Shown here in pieces: positions 1 through 6,698 of a DNA stretch of 6,724 nt. Each line of letters opens with the position of its first letter. Position 1 is the stretch's first letter. The DNA is from CAYWHE01 sp964458125 (GTDB taxonomy: Bacteria > Bacteroidota > Bacteroidia > AKYH767-A > OLB10), in the NCBI GenBank assembly GCA_964458125.1, contig CAYWHE010000221.1, positions 1 through 6,724 on the forward strand. Direction: 5' to 3'. The position numbers and the translations under genes are program-made. The notes under the pieces are model-generated. The model did not search any database and was not told where the DNA came from. It worked only from the letters and a program-made list of their open reading frames with translations.

Positions 1-2517
1 AACTTCAGCCGGCAATTTCACGGACTGGCTGACTTCTAAAGTCAATGCATGCTGAACCGGGTTTGGATAAACGGCAAAGCCGGATGAAGGATTGTTCATG
101 TAGCTGATACCCGTCCAGGTGAATGGTGCAGATGATGAAGCGCATCCGTTACTGTCGGTAACGGTAACCATATAGGTTCCTGGAGATAAGGCCAGCAGTG
201 TTTGATTTGTTTCCCCTGGCAGGATATTGCCATTCAGGTACCATTGGTTCCCGCTTGGGGCGGAAGAGGTAAACAGGTTGCCGCTGGGCGTGATGACAGG
301 TACAGGGGGAAGCTGATAAACCGTAGCCGTTACGGGCACCCTCGTGCTTTTACACCCGGTGCTGACCTCCCAGTCGTAAAAGAAATAATAACTTCCGGAG
401 GTGTTTGCATTGGGGGTGAGGTTGGCAGTCAGTGTAACAGGAACTCCGGGCGCTGTATATGGCCAAACGGCTCCTGCCGTATTCCTGGTACATTGGGGAC
501 TTGTGTTTTCCAGTTCGAGCCGGTAACCAATACCCGGATTAATGACGAAATTCAGGGGTATTGGGGTGATGGGCCCGTTTACAACAGGAACACTTGCTGT
601 GCTCAGGATGGCCCCCCCGGCGGTTTGCCTCAGATTAACCGTAACTGTTCCTGGTGTTCCCGGGTAAACGTGAACCTTTTCCAGGGTGATCGTTTGAGCC
701 ACATCAAATTGAATTCCGTAATCATTGGGGATGGCATAGGCCTGGTTGCCCATTCCGGCATCCGGGGGGCCCACATGCTGAACGCCTGATCCTGCACTGT
801 TCTCCACGTACCAGGTGGTGGTGGTGGTGACATTTGGTGCAAAGGAAGTACCTGTATTCACTGGGTTTCCGCCCGTTGCAGCCGTATACCAGTTCAGGGT
901 GCCGTTTCCGGATGCGGTTAGCGTGACTGCACCTGGACCACAACGGGCACTGTCTGTTACCGTTGGTGTGCCGATGGTAATGACGGTTATACTCAGGGTA
1001 TTGGACGAATCTGGTGCACAACCGCCACTGACCACAAATGCGCGATAGGTTTTCGTTTGCGTGGGGTTGATGGTATAGTAGGAGGAATCATTGCCGGGTC
1101 CGGTTTCATTAACCCAGCCTGTTCCATCGTTACTCTGCCAGTAAATGGTACCTGTGGAACCGGTCAGGGTAAGCAGGGTATTGGCTCCGCTGCAAACCGT
1201 ATCGGAGATGGTAAATGCCGTGCCGGCTACGGAGGCGGGGCCCACGTCAATAAACACGCTGTCGATATCCCCGCAGGTGCCGTCATCCGATACCAGTACA
1301 TAAGTAGTCGGTGTGGAGGGGTTGGCCGTCACACTGGTTCCCGTTGTAGCACTAAGACCGGTGGCCGGTGACCAGGTATAGGTATAATTGGGATTGGCGC
1401 TGCTGGCCGTCAGGGTTGTCGTTTCACCGGCGCAAAGGGCCGTATCCGCTGCTGTCAGGATAGCCTGGGTGGGAGCCGTGACGGTTGCCACAGCGGGTGT
1501 ACGGGGACTCTCACAGCCCACCTCATAGGTGATTTCCAGCCTGGAGATGGATCCCCCGTTTTCAGTCCAGATATCATGGGGAGTATTGGTGGATAGCGGA
1601 AATTGCATGCCCATGCGGGTCAGGGTAACTGATTGCCCGTTAATGGTAGTGGTGGCGGGGCTTGTGGCATACGAATTTGCATCATTTGTTCCGCGGGTGG
1701 CCAGCACGCCAATCACATCGCCGGTATAAATCTGTATGTTCACCGGAATCACGCCGGTAGTGGGATCATTCTGGGTCAGGAAGAGCGTATTGAAGGCATT
1801 GGTAGTCGTGGCATATAAAGGCGGCGGGGTAGGAGGAACAAAACGAATGACGGCAATATTCTGAGTGGTGCCGCTTCCCAGGGGAGCAAACAACCCGGTA
1901 ATCCTGAAATCGGAAGGGGCAATAAACCAGTATCCCCGTGCATTACCTGTAAATGTTGAATTTTGGGAAGGCATTGGTGTCGTACCGGAAGCGCCGCCAT
2001 TGGATGCATCGGTGGCGTAAAAAGTGGTGGTGCCGGCTACGTTGGTGTTCAGGGTGTCTCCGGTTGAAAGGAGTGTACCGCCGGTGGGCTGATCATACCA
2101 GCGTATGGTTCCATTTCCCGTTGCCGACAAGGATACCGGTCCGTATCCGCAGCGCGTTGCACCGGTGGTGACTGGAGGTGCCACACCTACAACGATGGAA
2201 ATGATATTGGAAGTATCGGAGGGACAGGCCGGTGCCGTCACGACTGCCCTGAAATCAGTGGATAAAACCAGGGTAACGGCATAGCTATCTGTCGTTGCCC
2301 CCGGCCCGGTTTCGTTGACCCAGGTGGTACCGTTGAAACTCTGCCATTGTATGTTTCCCACATATCCCGTCAGCGTCAGGGTTGTGGAGGCATTATCACA
2401 TATGGAGTCTTCGGTTGCACCGGCAGTACCAGCAACGGATCCACCGGCTATCGACTTTCCGGTTGAAATTGCAAGTATGGCAAACAGGAAAAATACGTTG
2501 TGTAGAAATTTTTTCAT
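1..2517 (-). CDS. Large secreted Ig-like multidomain surface protein with T9SS sorting domain (3' end missing)
   Basis: An uninterrupted minus-strand reading frame of 839 codons begins at ATG 2517 and runs off the left edge. Residues 1-24 form a signal peptide (MKK, a hydrophobic core, then SIA before a likely cut at 24/25), which supports this start; there is no Shine-Dalgarno sequence. Order of domains: Ig-like A1 (28-112), Ig-like B1 (114-170, closing strand 331-346) with an inserted domain (171-330), PKD/Ig-like C (348-427, C362/C415), Ig-like A2 (430-514), Ig-like B2 (518-574, closing strand 716-733) with a second, different inserted domain (575-715), a last Ig-like domain (736-801), and the start of a T9SS type A sorting domain (812 onward, VYPNP at 816-820). 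The B domains resemble the Ig-like domains that accompany CHU_C/T9SS tails in Bacteroidota. Role is inferred as a surface or released adhesin-like protein; no catalytic motif is visible. Probably only some 50-60 residues are missing at the C-terminus, judging by usual sorting-domain length. Confidence 0.9.
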   Translation of the reverse strand, partial: MKKFLHNVFFLFAILAISTGKSIAGGSVAGTAGATEDSICDNASTTLTLTGYVGNIQWQSFNGTTWVNETGPGATTDSYAVTLVLSTDFRAVVTAPACPSDTSNIISIVVGVAPPVTTGATRCGYGPVSLSATGNGTIRWYDQPTGGTLLSTGDTLNTNVAGTTTFYATDASNGGASGTTPMPSQNSTFTGNARGYWFIAPSDFRITGLFAPLGSGTTQNIAVIRFVPPTPPPLYATTTNAFNTLFLTQNDPTTGVIPVNIQIYTGDVIGVLATRGTNDANSYATSPATTTINGQSVTLTRMGMQFPLSTNTPHDIWTENGGSISRLEITYEVGCESPRTPAVATVTAPTQAILTAADTALCAGETTTLTASSANPNYTYTWSPATGLSATTGTSVTANPSTPTTYVLVSDDGTCGDIDSVFIDVGPASVAGTAFTISDTVCSGANTLLTLTGSTGTIYWQSNDGTGWVNETGPGNDSSYYTINPTQTKTYRAFVVSGGCAPDSSNTLSITVITIGTPTVTDSARCGPGAVTLTASGNGTLNWYTAATGGNPVNTGTSFAPNVTTTTTWYVENSAGSGVQHVGPPDAGMGNQAYAIPNDYGIQFDVAQTITLEKVHVYPGTPGTVTVNLRQTAGGAILSTASVPVVNGPITPIPLNFVINPGIGYRLELENTSPQCTRNTAGAVWPYTAPGVPVTLTANLTPNANTSGSYYFFYDWEVSTGCKSTRVPVTATVYQLPPVPVITPSGNLFTSSAPSGNQWYLNGNILPGETNQTLLALSPGTYMVTVTDSNGCASSSAPFTWTGISYMNNPSSGFAVYPNPVQHALTLEVSQSVKLPAEV
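796..1230 (-). repeat. Internal duplication, copy 2 (Ig-like A2 + B2)
   Basis: Residues 430-574 of the large minus-strand gene, the partner of the copy at residues 28-170. Similarity remains visible in the DNA, for example around 1093-1140 compared with 2299-2346 (the segment encoding WQS to WVNETGPG). It has diverged enough that the duplication is not recent. Confidence 0.8.
814..828 (-). repeat. Trinucleotide repeat, five GGT units (five Thr codons)
   Basis: Five consecutive GGT units on the plus strand read as five ACC threonine codons (residues 564-568) at the end of Ig-like B2. The run stays in frame, so slippage would change only the threonine count. The equivalent position of copy 1 has only three threonines, and those are part of a non-uniform stretch. 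Confidence 0.6.
2008..2436 (-). repeat. Internal duplication, copy 1 (Ig-like A1 + B1)
   Basis: Residues 28-170 of the large minus-strand gene. This copy aligns with residues 430-574, about 400 residues later. Shared landmarks are VAGTA at the start, LTLTG, G-x-I-x-WQS, the identical WVNETGPG, the RCG cysteine, and ATGNGTIRWY against ASGNGTLNWY. Cysteines C40/C98 (A1) match C442/C500 (A2). Confidence 0.8.
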
Positions 2518-2557
2518 GGTTTTGGTATGGTTTATTTTACTAATTGATTTAATTATT

Positions 2558-2589
2558 CAAAGAAAAGAAAAAATTCAGTATAATTCAAA
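2558..2589 (-). promoter_or_regulatory. Candidate Bacteroidota-type promoter of the large surface-protein gene
   Basis: On the minus strand, TTTG (2589-2586) is followed after 20 bp by TTTCTTTG (2565-2558). The latter matches the Bacteroidota -7 consensus TAnnTTTG at 5 of its 6 fixed positions. The spacing fits the known TTG-N17-23-TAnnTTTG arrangement. The implied 5' leader is about 35 nt. The call rests on pattern match and position only, in an AT-rich background. Confidence 0.35.
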
Positions 2590-2616
2590 CAAGAAAAATA
2601 TCCGGTTTTTAAATAA

Positions 2617-2647
2617 TTGACACTTCAAAATTCAAATTATACCTTTA
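2617..2647 (+). promoter_or_regulatory. Candidate Bacteroidota-type promoter of the SGNH hydrolase gene
   Basis: TTG (2617-2619) is followed after 20 bp by TACCTTTA (2640-2647), which matches the TAnnTTTG consensus except for its last base. The implied 5' leader is about 50 nt before ATG 2705. A 6-bp inverted repeat (ATAATT 2613-2618 and AATTAT 2635-2640) overlaps both elements and might be an operator, but this could be chance in AT-rich DNA. Confidence 0.35.
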
Positions 2648-2704
2648 CCTGCCGGCAATACATTCGTTAGCCTGATGTAAAAATCCCGGCATTCCGATAT
2701 CCCC

Positions 2705-3991
2705 ATGAAAACACAATTCCTTTCCATTTTATTGCTGATTACCGTCCTTCCATCCAGGGCCCAGGTAATGTCATCGCAAACGCTTCATGTTTTGTTTCTC
2801 GGAAACAGTTATACCTATGTCAACAACCTGCCTCAACTGGTTGCCGACATGGCGCTTTCCACGGGAGATACGCTGATTTATGACACCAATTTACAGGGCG
2901 GGTACACCCTGCAGAATCATACGAATGATGGCACTTCCATGAATAAAATCAGGCAAGGCGGTTTTGATTACGTGGTGTTGCAGGAACAGAGCCAGCTTCC
3001 TTCCTTCCCTATCAATCAGGTAATCACCGGTGTTTTTCCCTTTGCCCGTATGCTGCATGACACCATTCAGGCCTATAATGAATGCGCCCGGACGCTGTTT
3101 TACATGACCTGGGGTCGAAAAAACGGGGATGCTTCCAATTGTGCCGTATGGCCTCCTGTTTGTACCTACATGGGCATGGACAGCCTCCTTCGCCTGCGGT
3201 ACCTGATGATGGCCGACAGCAACCAGGCTGAAGTTTCACCCGTCGGAGCCGTCTGGCGATATATCCGCCAGCAATACCCGCTGATTGAATTATACCAGAC
3301 CGATGAAAGCCATCCCTCGCTGGCCGGTTCCTATGCTGCGGCCTGCAGTTTTTATGCGGCCATTTTCAGGAAAGACCCGGCAGGTATTGCATACGATGGT
3401 GGCCTGGATTCTGTCACCGCTCTCCTGCTCAGGCAGGCTGCCAGCGCCATTGTATTTGACAGCCTGGGGAACTGGTCCATTGGCACCTATGATCCCGTTG
3501 CTTCCTTCGCCTATTCCGTTTCGCAGGGAACACAGGTTTCCTTTACCAATTATTCAACCTTTGCCACTTCTTATTTATGGGATTTTGGAGACGGGGATAC
3601 CTCCTCATCGGCCAACCCCGTTCATCTTTATGCCTCAAATGCCGCTTACACCGTCACATTGGTTTCCATCCACTGTAATCGATCCGATACCCTGGTCCTA
3701 ACGGTCAACCTGAATACGGGTTTGGAGGATGATCATGATCCGCTAAAAATATTCATTATCAGTCCGAACCCGGCCTGTGAATTAACCATTCTGTCAACAT
3801 CCGGAGAACCATGTAACGCATGTCAGGTCGACATTATAAACGCTTCCGGAAAACTGGTATGGAAAACCAAATATGATACCCGGCTTTTAAACGTATCCAA
3901 CTGGAGTGAAGGGGTATACCAGGTTCTGGTTCATAAAAACGGCACGGTGCGCTATTCCGGAAGAATGGTGGTAGTTCATTCCGACAGGTAA
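2705..3991 (+). CDS. Secreted SGNH hydrolase (DUF4886-like) with PKD and T9SS sorting domains
   Basis: A 428-residue protein. A signal peptide covers residues 1-19 or 1-20, with the SRAQ cut typical of Bacteroidota. The catalytic domain (about 27-255) has the SGNH block I as FLGNSYTY with predicted nucleophile S35, a QGGYTL segment near 64-69 that may supply the oxyanion glycine, LQEQSQ at 92-97 where classical SGNH enzymes have GxND, and the C-terminal DESHPS with predicted D200 and H203. This set is characteristic of the DUF4886 branch of SGNH hydrolases, whose members are predicted esterases or deacylases, perhaps acting on carbohydrate esters; the substrate is unknown. A PKD domain (about 265-337, WDFGDG at 292-297) and a T9SS type A sorting domain (about 346-425, SPNP at 353-356, GVYQV near 403-407) follow. 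The enzyme should therefore work on the cell surface or outside the cell. The gene is divergent from the large surface-protein gene and appears monocistronic. Family call is firm; exact activity is not. Confidence 0.9.
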   Translation: MKTQFLSILLLITVLPSRAQVMSSQTLHVLFLGNSYTYVNNLPQLVADMALSTGDTLIYDTNLQGGYTLQNHTNDGTSMNKIRQGGFDYVVLQEQSQLPSFPINQVITGVFPFARMLHDTIQAYNECARTLFYMTWGRKNGDASNCAVWPPVCTYMGMDSLLRLRYLMMADSNQAEVSPVGAVWRYIRQQYPLIELYQTDESHPSLAGSYAAACSFYAAIFRKDPAGIAYDGGLDSVTALLLRQAASAIVFDSLGNWSIGTYDPVASFAYSVSQGTQVSFTNYSTFATSYLWDFGDGDTSSSANPVHLYASNAAYTVTLVSIHCNRSDTLVLTVNLNTGLEDDHDPLKIFIISPNPACELTILSTSGEPCNACQVDIINASGKLVWKTKYDTRLLNVSNWSEGVYQVLVHKNGTVRYSGRMVVVHSDR

Positions 3992-4018
3992 AAAAACCCG
4001 TTAAGCAGCATTAAGGGC
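3990..4018 (-). terminator. Probable terminator of the metallopeptidase gene
   Basis: Read on the minus strand, CCCTTAA, a six-base loop and TTAACGGG form a 7-bp stem with one bulged base, followed directly by seven T. It lies about 90 nt past the metallopeptidase stop. It also abuts the stop codon of the convergent hydrolase gene. In the plus direction the hairpin lacks a good T tract, so it would be a weak terminator there. Confidence 0.45.
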
Positions 4019-4106
4019 TTTCGGATTAGTGCTCAAACGTATTGGATGCTATTGCCGGCCGTATTTAATTTAGCGGTTACCTCCGGGGCAAAAACCTTTT
4101 ATCCCG

Positions 4107-4952
4107 TCAAAGATTTTCAAAGGTATTTCCCAGTTCCATGTCACCGGATTCGAAACCTCTTTTAAACCAAAACATTCGTTGTTCCGATGTTCCATGAGTG
4201 AAGGCATCGGGTACGACATAGCCCTGTGATTGTTTCTGAAGCCTGTCGTCGCCCACGGCATTAGCTGCTCCAAGGGCCTCTTCGATATCACCGGGGTCCA
4301 GGATGTCATTCATTTTCCGGGCATGATGTGCCCATACACCGGCCAGGAAATCGGCCTGAAGTTCAAGCGCTACGGAAAGTTTCCTGCCCCTTTTTTCATC
4401 GGACATTTCCTGCAGTTCCTGAACCTTTCCGGAAGTACCCAGGAGGTTCTGAATATGGTGTCCCACTTCATGAGCGATTACATAAGCAACGGCAAAATCA
4501 CCGGGAGCCCCGAAACGGGATTTCAATTCATCAAAAAAAGCCAGATCGATATACACCTTCCTGTCAGTTGGGCAATAAAATGGCCCGGCGGAGGAACCCG
4601 CCTGACCGCAACCGCTTTCCACGCTGTTTCGGAAAAGTACGAGCCTGGGTTCTTCATAAATCAGCCCGGCCTCCTTAAACAGGCTATGCCACACGTCTTC
4701 GTTATCGGCCAGCACCACCGAAACAAATGCGGCCATTTCATCTTCTTCGGCGGTGGTAACCACCTCCTGAGGCTCCTGTGCCGGTTGCATCTGCTGCGCT
4801 TCCTGGATAAGCCGGTTGGGGTCCTCACCCATAAACAACCGGATGACCAGTATAATTACGCCTATCAGTCCGCCGCCAACAGCAATAGAACCGGCGCCAA
4901 ACTTCCTGCGGTCTTCAACATTTCCGCTTTGCCTTCTGCCAATCCATTTCAT
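4107..4952 (-). CDS. ypfJ: Neutral zinc metallopeptidase, YpfJ family (membrane anchored)
   Basis: A 281-residue protein, full length for the YpfJ/COG2321 family (Pfam Zn_peptidase, PF04228). The N-terminus carries the family signature MKWIGRRQSGNVEDRR, then one transmembrane segment at about 20-40, so the rest should face the periplasm. A low-complexity, Gln/Glu-rich linker (about 48-72) leads into the peptidase domain. It contains the SGCGQA and GPFYCP motifs with C115 and C127, a likely disulfide; the zinc-binding HEVGHH (161-166: H161 and H165 as ligands, E162 as catalytic base); ELQADF (197-202), which probably supplies the third ligand; and the conserved THGTSEQR near 252-259. All expected catalytic residues are present. 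Substrate and physiological role are not established for most of the family. The gene converges with the hydrolase gene and diverges from the gene at 5180, with no sign of an operon. The symbol is by homology to the E. coli gene; orthology is not tested. Confidence 0.93.
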   Translation of the reverse strand: MKWIGRRQSGNVEDRRKFGAGSIAVGGGLIGVIILVIRLFMGEDPNRLIQEAQQMQPAQEPQEVVTTAEEDEMAAFVSVVLADNEDVWHSLFKEAGLIYEEPRLVLFRNSVESGCGQAGSSAGPFYCPTDRKVYIDLAFFDELKSRFGAPGDFAVAYVIAHEVGHHIQNLLGTSGKVQELQEMSDEKRGRKLSVALELQADFLAGVWAHHARKMNDILDPGDIEEALGAANAVGDDRLQKQSQGYVVPDAFTHGTSEQRMFWFKRGFESGDMELGNTFENL

Positions 4953-5179
4953 GGGAATAGTTTAGATTGTAAATATAGGCATTAAGCCTGTTTGTCTAAC
5001 CTGAAGGAATTCAGGAATCTCTGCGAACCGGCCTTTAACCCTCTCTCCGGCAGGGAAAGACAAAAGACAGGAGAAAAAAGTATTTTTTTTTGAGATGTCC
5101 GCTACAAAAAGCTTCATTATAACAATTTTTATATATAACTTGCAGGGATCATTAACCTTCGATCCTAATACCAAACCCC
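4953..5179. promoter_or_regulatory. Divergent intergenic region between metallopeptidase and FN3/T9SS gene
   Basis: This 227-bp spacer should hold the promoters of both flanking genes. On the minus side, TATATTTA (4977-4970) resembles a TAnnTTTG -7 element, but I find no TTG at the right distance and the leader would be only about 11 nt. On the plus side, TATAACTTG (5134-5142) is an imperfect -7 candidate about 37 nt before the ATG, again without a matching -33 element. There is also a small hairpin (CCTGAA 5000-5005, TTCAGG 5010-5015, four-base loop) and a run of nine T at 5083-5091. Neither start has a Shine-Dalgarno sequence. I can name no firm regulatory site here. Confidence 0.3.
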
Positions 5180-6616
5180 ATGAAGAAATTATTTGTCCTT
5201 AGTGCATTTATTTTGTCCGGCTATCAGGCTTTTTGCCAGTCCTGCCCGGATTGCAACACGCTGACGGCCACCATTAACAACGCCACCGGTTACGGCTGTA
5301 CCGGCGAACTGATTCTCAGTTTCAACGGCACCTGTCCAACCCAGGTGCATGTTACAGGTACTGATTACACCGGCGCCCCCTATAACAGTTTCAATACGGT
5401 CAGTTCACCTTCGGCCTGGTTCCTGAAAGCGGGTTCCTACAGCTACCAGTTGTTTTCATTTGACGGTCTCACCCAGCAGTGCTCGACGGCCGTAATACCC
5501 TTTACCATAACGCAACCCATATGTGATTTTGACCTTCAATACAGCCTGGGAACTCCTGACTATTGCCTGGGCAGCATTCCGGTAAACGTATGGTCGGGCA
5601 ACCAGGGCTGCAGTAATTCCGTGAATGCCATTTTATACAAAATGGAGATTGACGGTGTAACCTCCCTGAATCATACCCCGGTTACTTTTGATATTCCGCT
5701 GGGAGACAGCGGAACCTTTACCGCGTATAATTATGATTTTGTCAATGGGAGCCTTCAGGCCATTTGTTCGGAGAGCATCACGGTGAATACCCCGTCGTGC
5801 GGTTTTTCAGTCAGCCTGACCGCTACGGCCGGGACACAATGCACCAACCATAAGATCCCCGCAACCAAAACAGGAAACGCCTGTGGTGGTGAATGGACGG
5901 CCGATTTATTCCTGAACGGAAATTACGACACCACCCTGTCTTCCACCACGAATACCATCCAGTTTACGGGCCTGAGTAACGGAAATTATGAAGTTTCGGC
6001 CTATACGGGGGTTTGTTTTGATTCCAAACTGATCACCCTTAATTATTGTCCGAAACCCTATGGTCTTAGCTCCACAGAAATAACATCCACGAGCGCCAAG
6101 GTGAAATGGACCAAACAAACCTGTGGATTGGGATACAATGTGCAATACCGGGTCATGGGAACTACCACATGGATCTCCAAAACCATTTCCACCAATACTG
6201 GAAATAAAATACTGACAGGACTCCAGCCATCCACCAATTATCAATGGAAGGTCAGAACTAAATGCACTAGTTCGCCGGCTTATTATTCTGCCTTTACCAC
6301 CATCAAGACCTTTACGACCCTGTCGGCCAGACAGGAAGCTGATATGCCGGGTGCGGATGACGATATTTCGGTCAGCCTTCAGGTATTTCCAAATCCCGCA
6401 AAAGATGTGCTGAACATCCATGCATCCCTTGATGAACAGGAAGGAAAATGGCTGATGTACGATGCCACCGGACGGTTGTTATGCGAAGGTCGCGTGGTTG
6501 CGGAGGATGGGGAATATCAGTCCACCGCGGATATTTCCGGCTTGAAGCAGGGAATTTATCTGCTGATGATGAAGACCTCGTCCGGTATGGCCACTCAACG
6601 GTTTTTGAAACAATAA
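5180..6616 (+). CDS. Secreted cysteine-module / fibronectin type III protein with T9SS sorting domain
   Basis: A 478-residue protein. Residues 1-19 or 1-20 are a signal peptide (MKK, hydrophobic core, AFCQ); F18 before C19 argues against a lipobox. Residues 25-290 hold three tandem modules of about 90 residues with a shared cysteine pattern (C25/40/52/101, C115/129/144/196, C207/221/235/279, closing C290), probably disulfide-stabilised beta sandwiches; I do not recognise a named family for them. A fibronectin type III domain spans about 291-381 (YNVQYR, LTGLQPSTNYQWKVRT). The T9SS type A sorting domain spans about 398-478, with VFPNPAKDVLNI, YDATGRLL and LKQGIYLL as its usual three motifs. 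No catalytic motif is visible, so a structural, binding or adhesive role outside the cell is inferred. The gene stands alone on its strand, with a hairpin 54 nt after its stop. The signal peptide supports ATG 5180 as the start. Confidence 0.9.
   Translation: MKKLFVLSAFILSGYQAFCQSCPDCNTLTATINNATGYGCTGELILSFNGTCPTQVHVTGTDYTGAPYNSFNTVSSPSAWFLKAGSYSYQLFSFDGLTQQCSTAVIPFTITQPICDFDLQYSLGTPDYCLGSIPVNVWSGNQGCSNSVNAILYKMEIDGVTSLNHTPVTFDIPLGDSGTFTAYNYDFVNGSLQAICSESITVNTPSCGFSVSLTATAGTQCTNHKIPATKTGNACGGEWTADLFLNGNYDTTLSSTTNTIQFTGLSNGNYEVSAYTGVCFDSKLITLNYCPKPYGLSSTEITSTSAKVKWTKQTCGLGYNVQYRVMGTTTWISKTISTNTGNKILTGLQPSTNYQWKVRTKCTSSPAYYSAFTTIKTFTTLSARQEADMPGADDDISVSLQVFPNPAKDVLNIHASLDEQEGKWLMYDATGRLLCEGRVVAEDGEYQSTADISGLKQGIYLLMMKTSSGMATQRFLKQ
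5252..6049 (+). repeat. Three tandem cysteine-patterned modules (protein-level repeat)
   Basis: Residues 25-114, 115-206 and 207-290. The gaps between cysteine positions are 15-12-49-14, 14-15-52-11 and 14-14-44-11. Each module shows a G-x-Y or G-x-F strand (SYSYQLFSF, GTFTAYNYD, GNYEVSAY) shortly before its fourth cysteine. Sequence identity outside these positions is low, so the repeat is visible in the protein but not in the DNA. Confidence 0.65.
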
Positions 6617-6669
6617 CGGATTGCCTGGCTGAAAGCAAGGGCATGAACCCCGGGGCAAGCGCTGTACCC

Positions 6670-6698
6670 ATCCCGTCTCGCCTCAGGCGAGACGGGAT
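6670..6698. terminator. Perfect 13-bp GC-rich hairpin, probable bidirectional terminator or dispersed repeat
   Basis: ATCCCGTCTCGCC (6670-6682) and its exact reverse complement (6686-6698) are separated by TCA. The stem is strong and symmetrical, but no T run follows on either strand, so it is not a classical intrinsic terminator. It sits 54 nt after the stop of the upstream plus-strand gene and directly next to a possible minus-strand stop codon, a position that suits a terminator shared by convergent genes. A dispersed intergenic palindrome is the alternative. Confidence 0.6.

Noticed and set aside
612..618. Run of seven C as a possible phase-variation tract in the large gene
   Set aside because: The frame is intact through it as Gly-Gly-Ala codons, and a seven-base run is short for phase switching. 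There is no second frame prepared for a switch.
202..789. Plus-strand reading frame of 195 codons, and other shorter plus-strand frames up to 2620
   Set aside because: All are antisense to the large Ig-like gene, whose frame is open for 839 codons with repeats and a signal peptide.
3285..3701. Proline-rich plus-strand frame of 138 codons
   Set aside because: It is an out-of-frame reading of the SGNH hydrolase gene; the proline bias comes from reading its codons in a shifted frame.
4230..4985. Plus-strand reading frame of 251 codons
   Set aside because: It lies antisense to the metallopeptidase gene, whose family motifs are intact. Its translation has no signal peptide or recognisable domain, so it is a shadow frame.
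5044..5091. Possible intrinsic terminator before the T run at 5083-5091
   Set aside because: The only stem found is five base pairs with a loop of about 21 bases, and no gene on the plus strand ends upstream within a reasonable distance.
5906..6421. Minus-strand reading frame of 171 codons
   Set aside because: It is antisense to the third cysteine module, the fibronectin domain and the sorting-domain start of the 5180-6616 gene, which are well supported.
6648..6655. CCCCGGGG palindrome after the last gene
   Set aside because: It is an eight-base self-complementary word without a loop or flanking symmetry; chance is enough to explain it.
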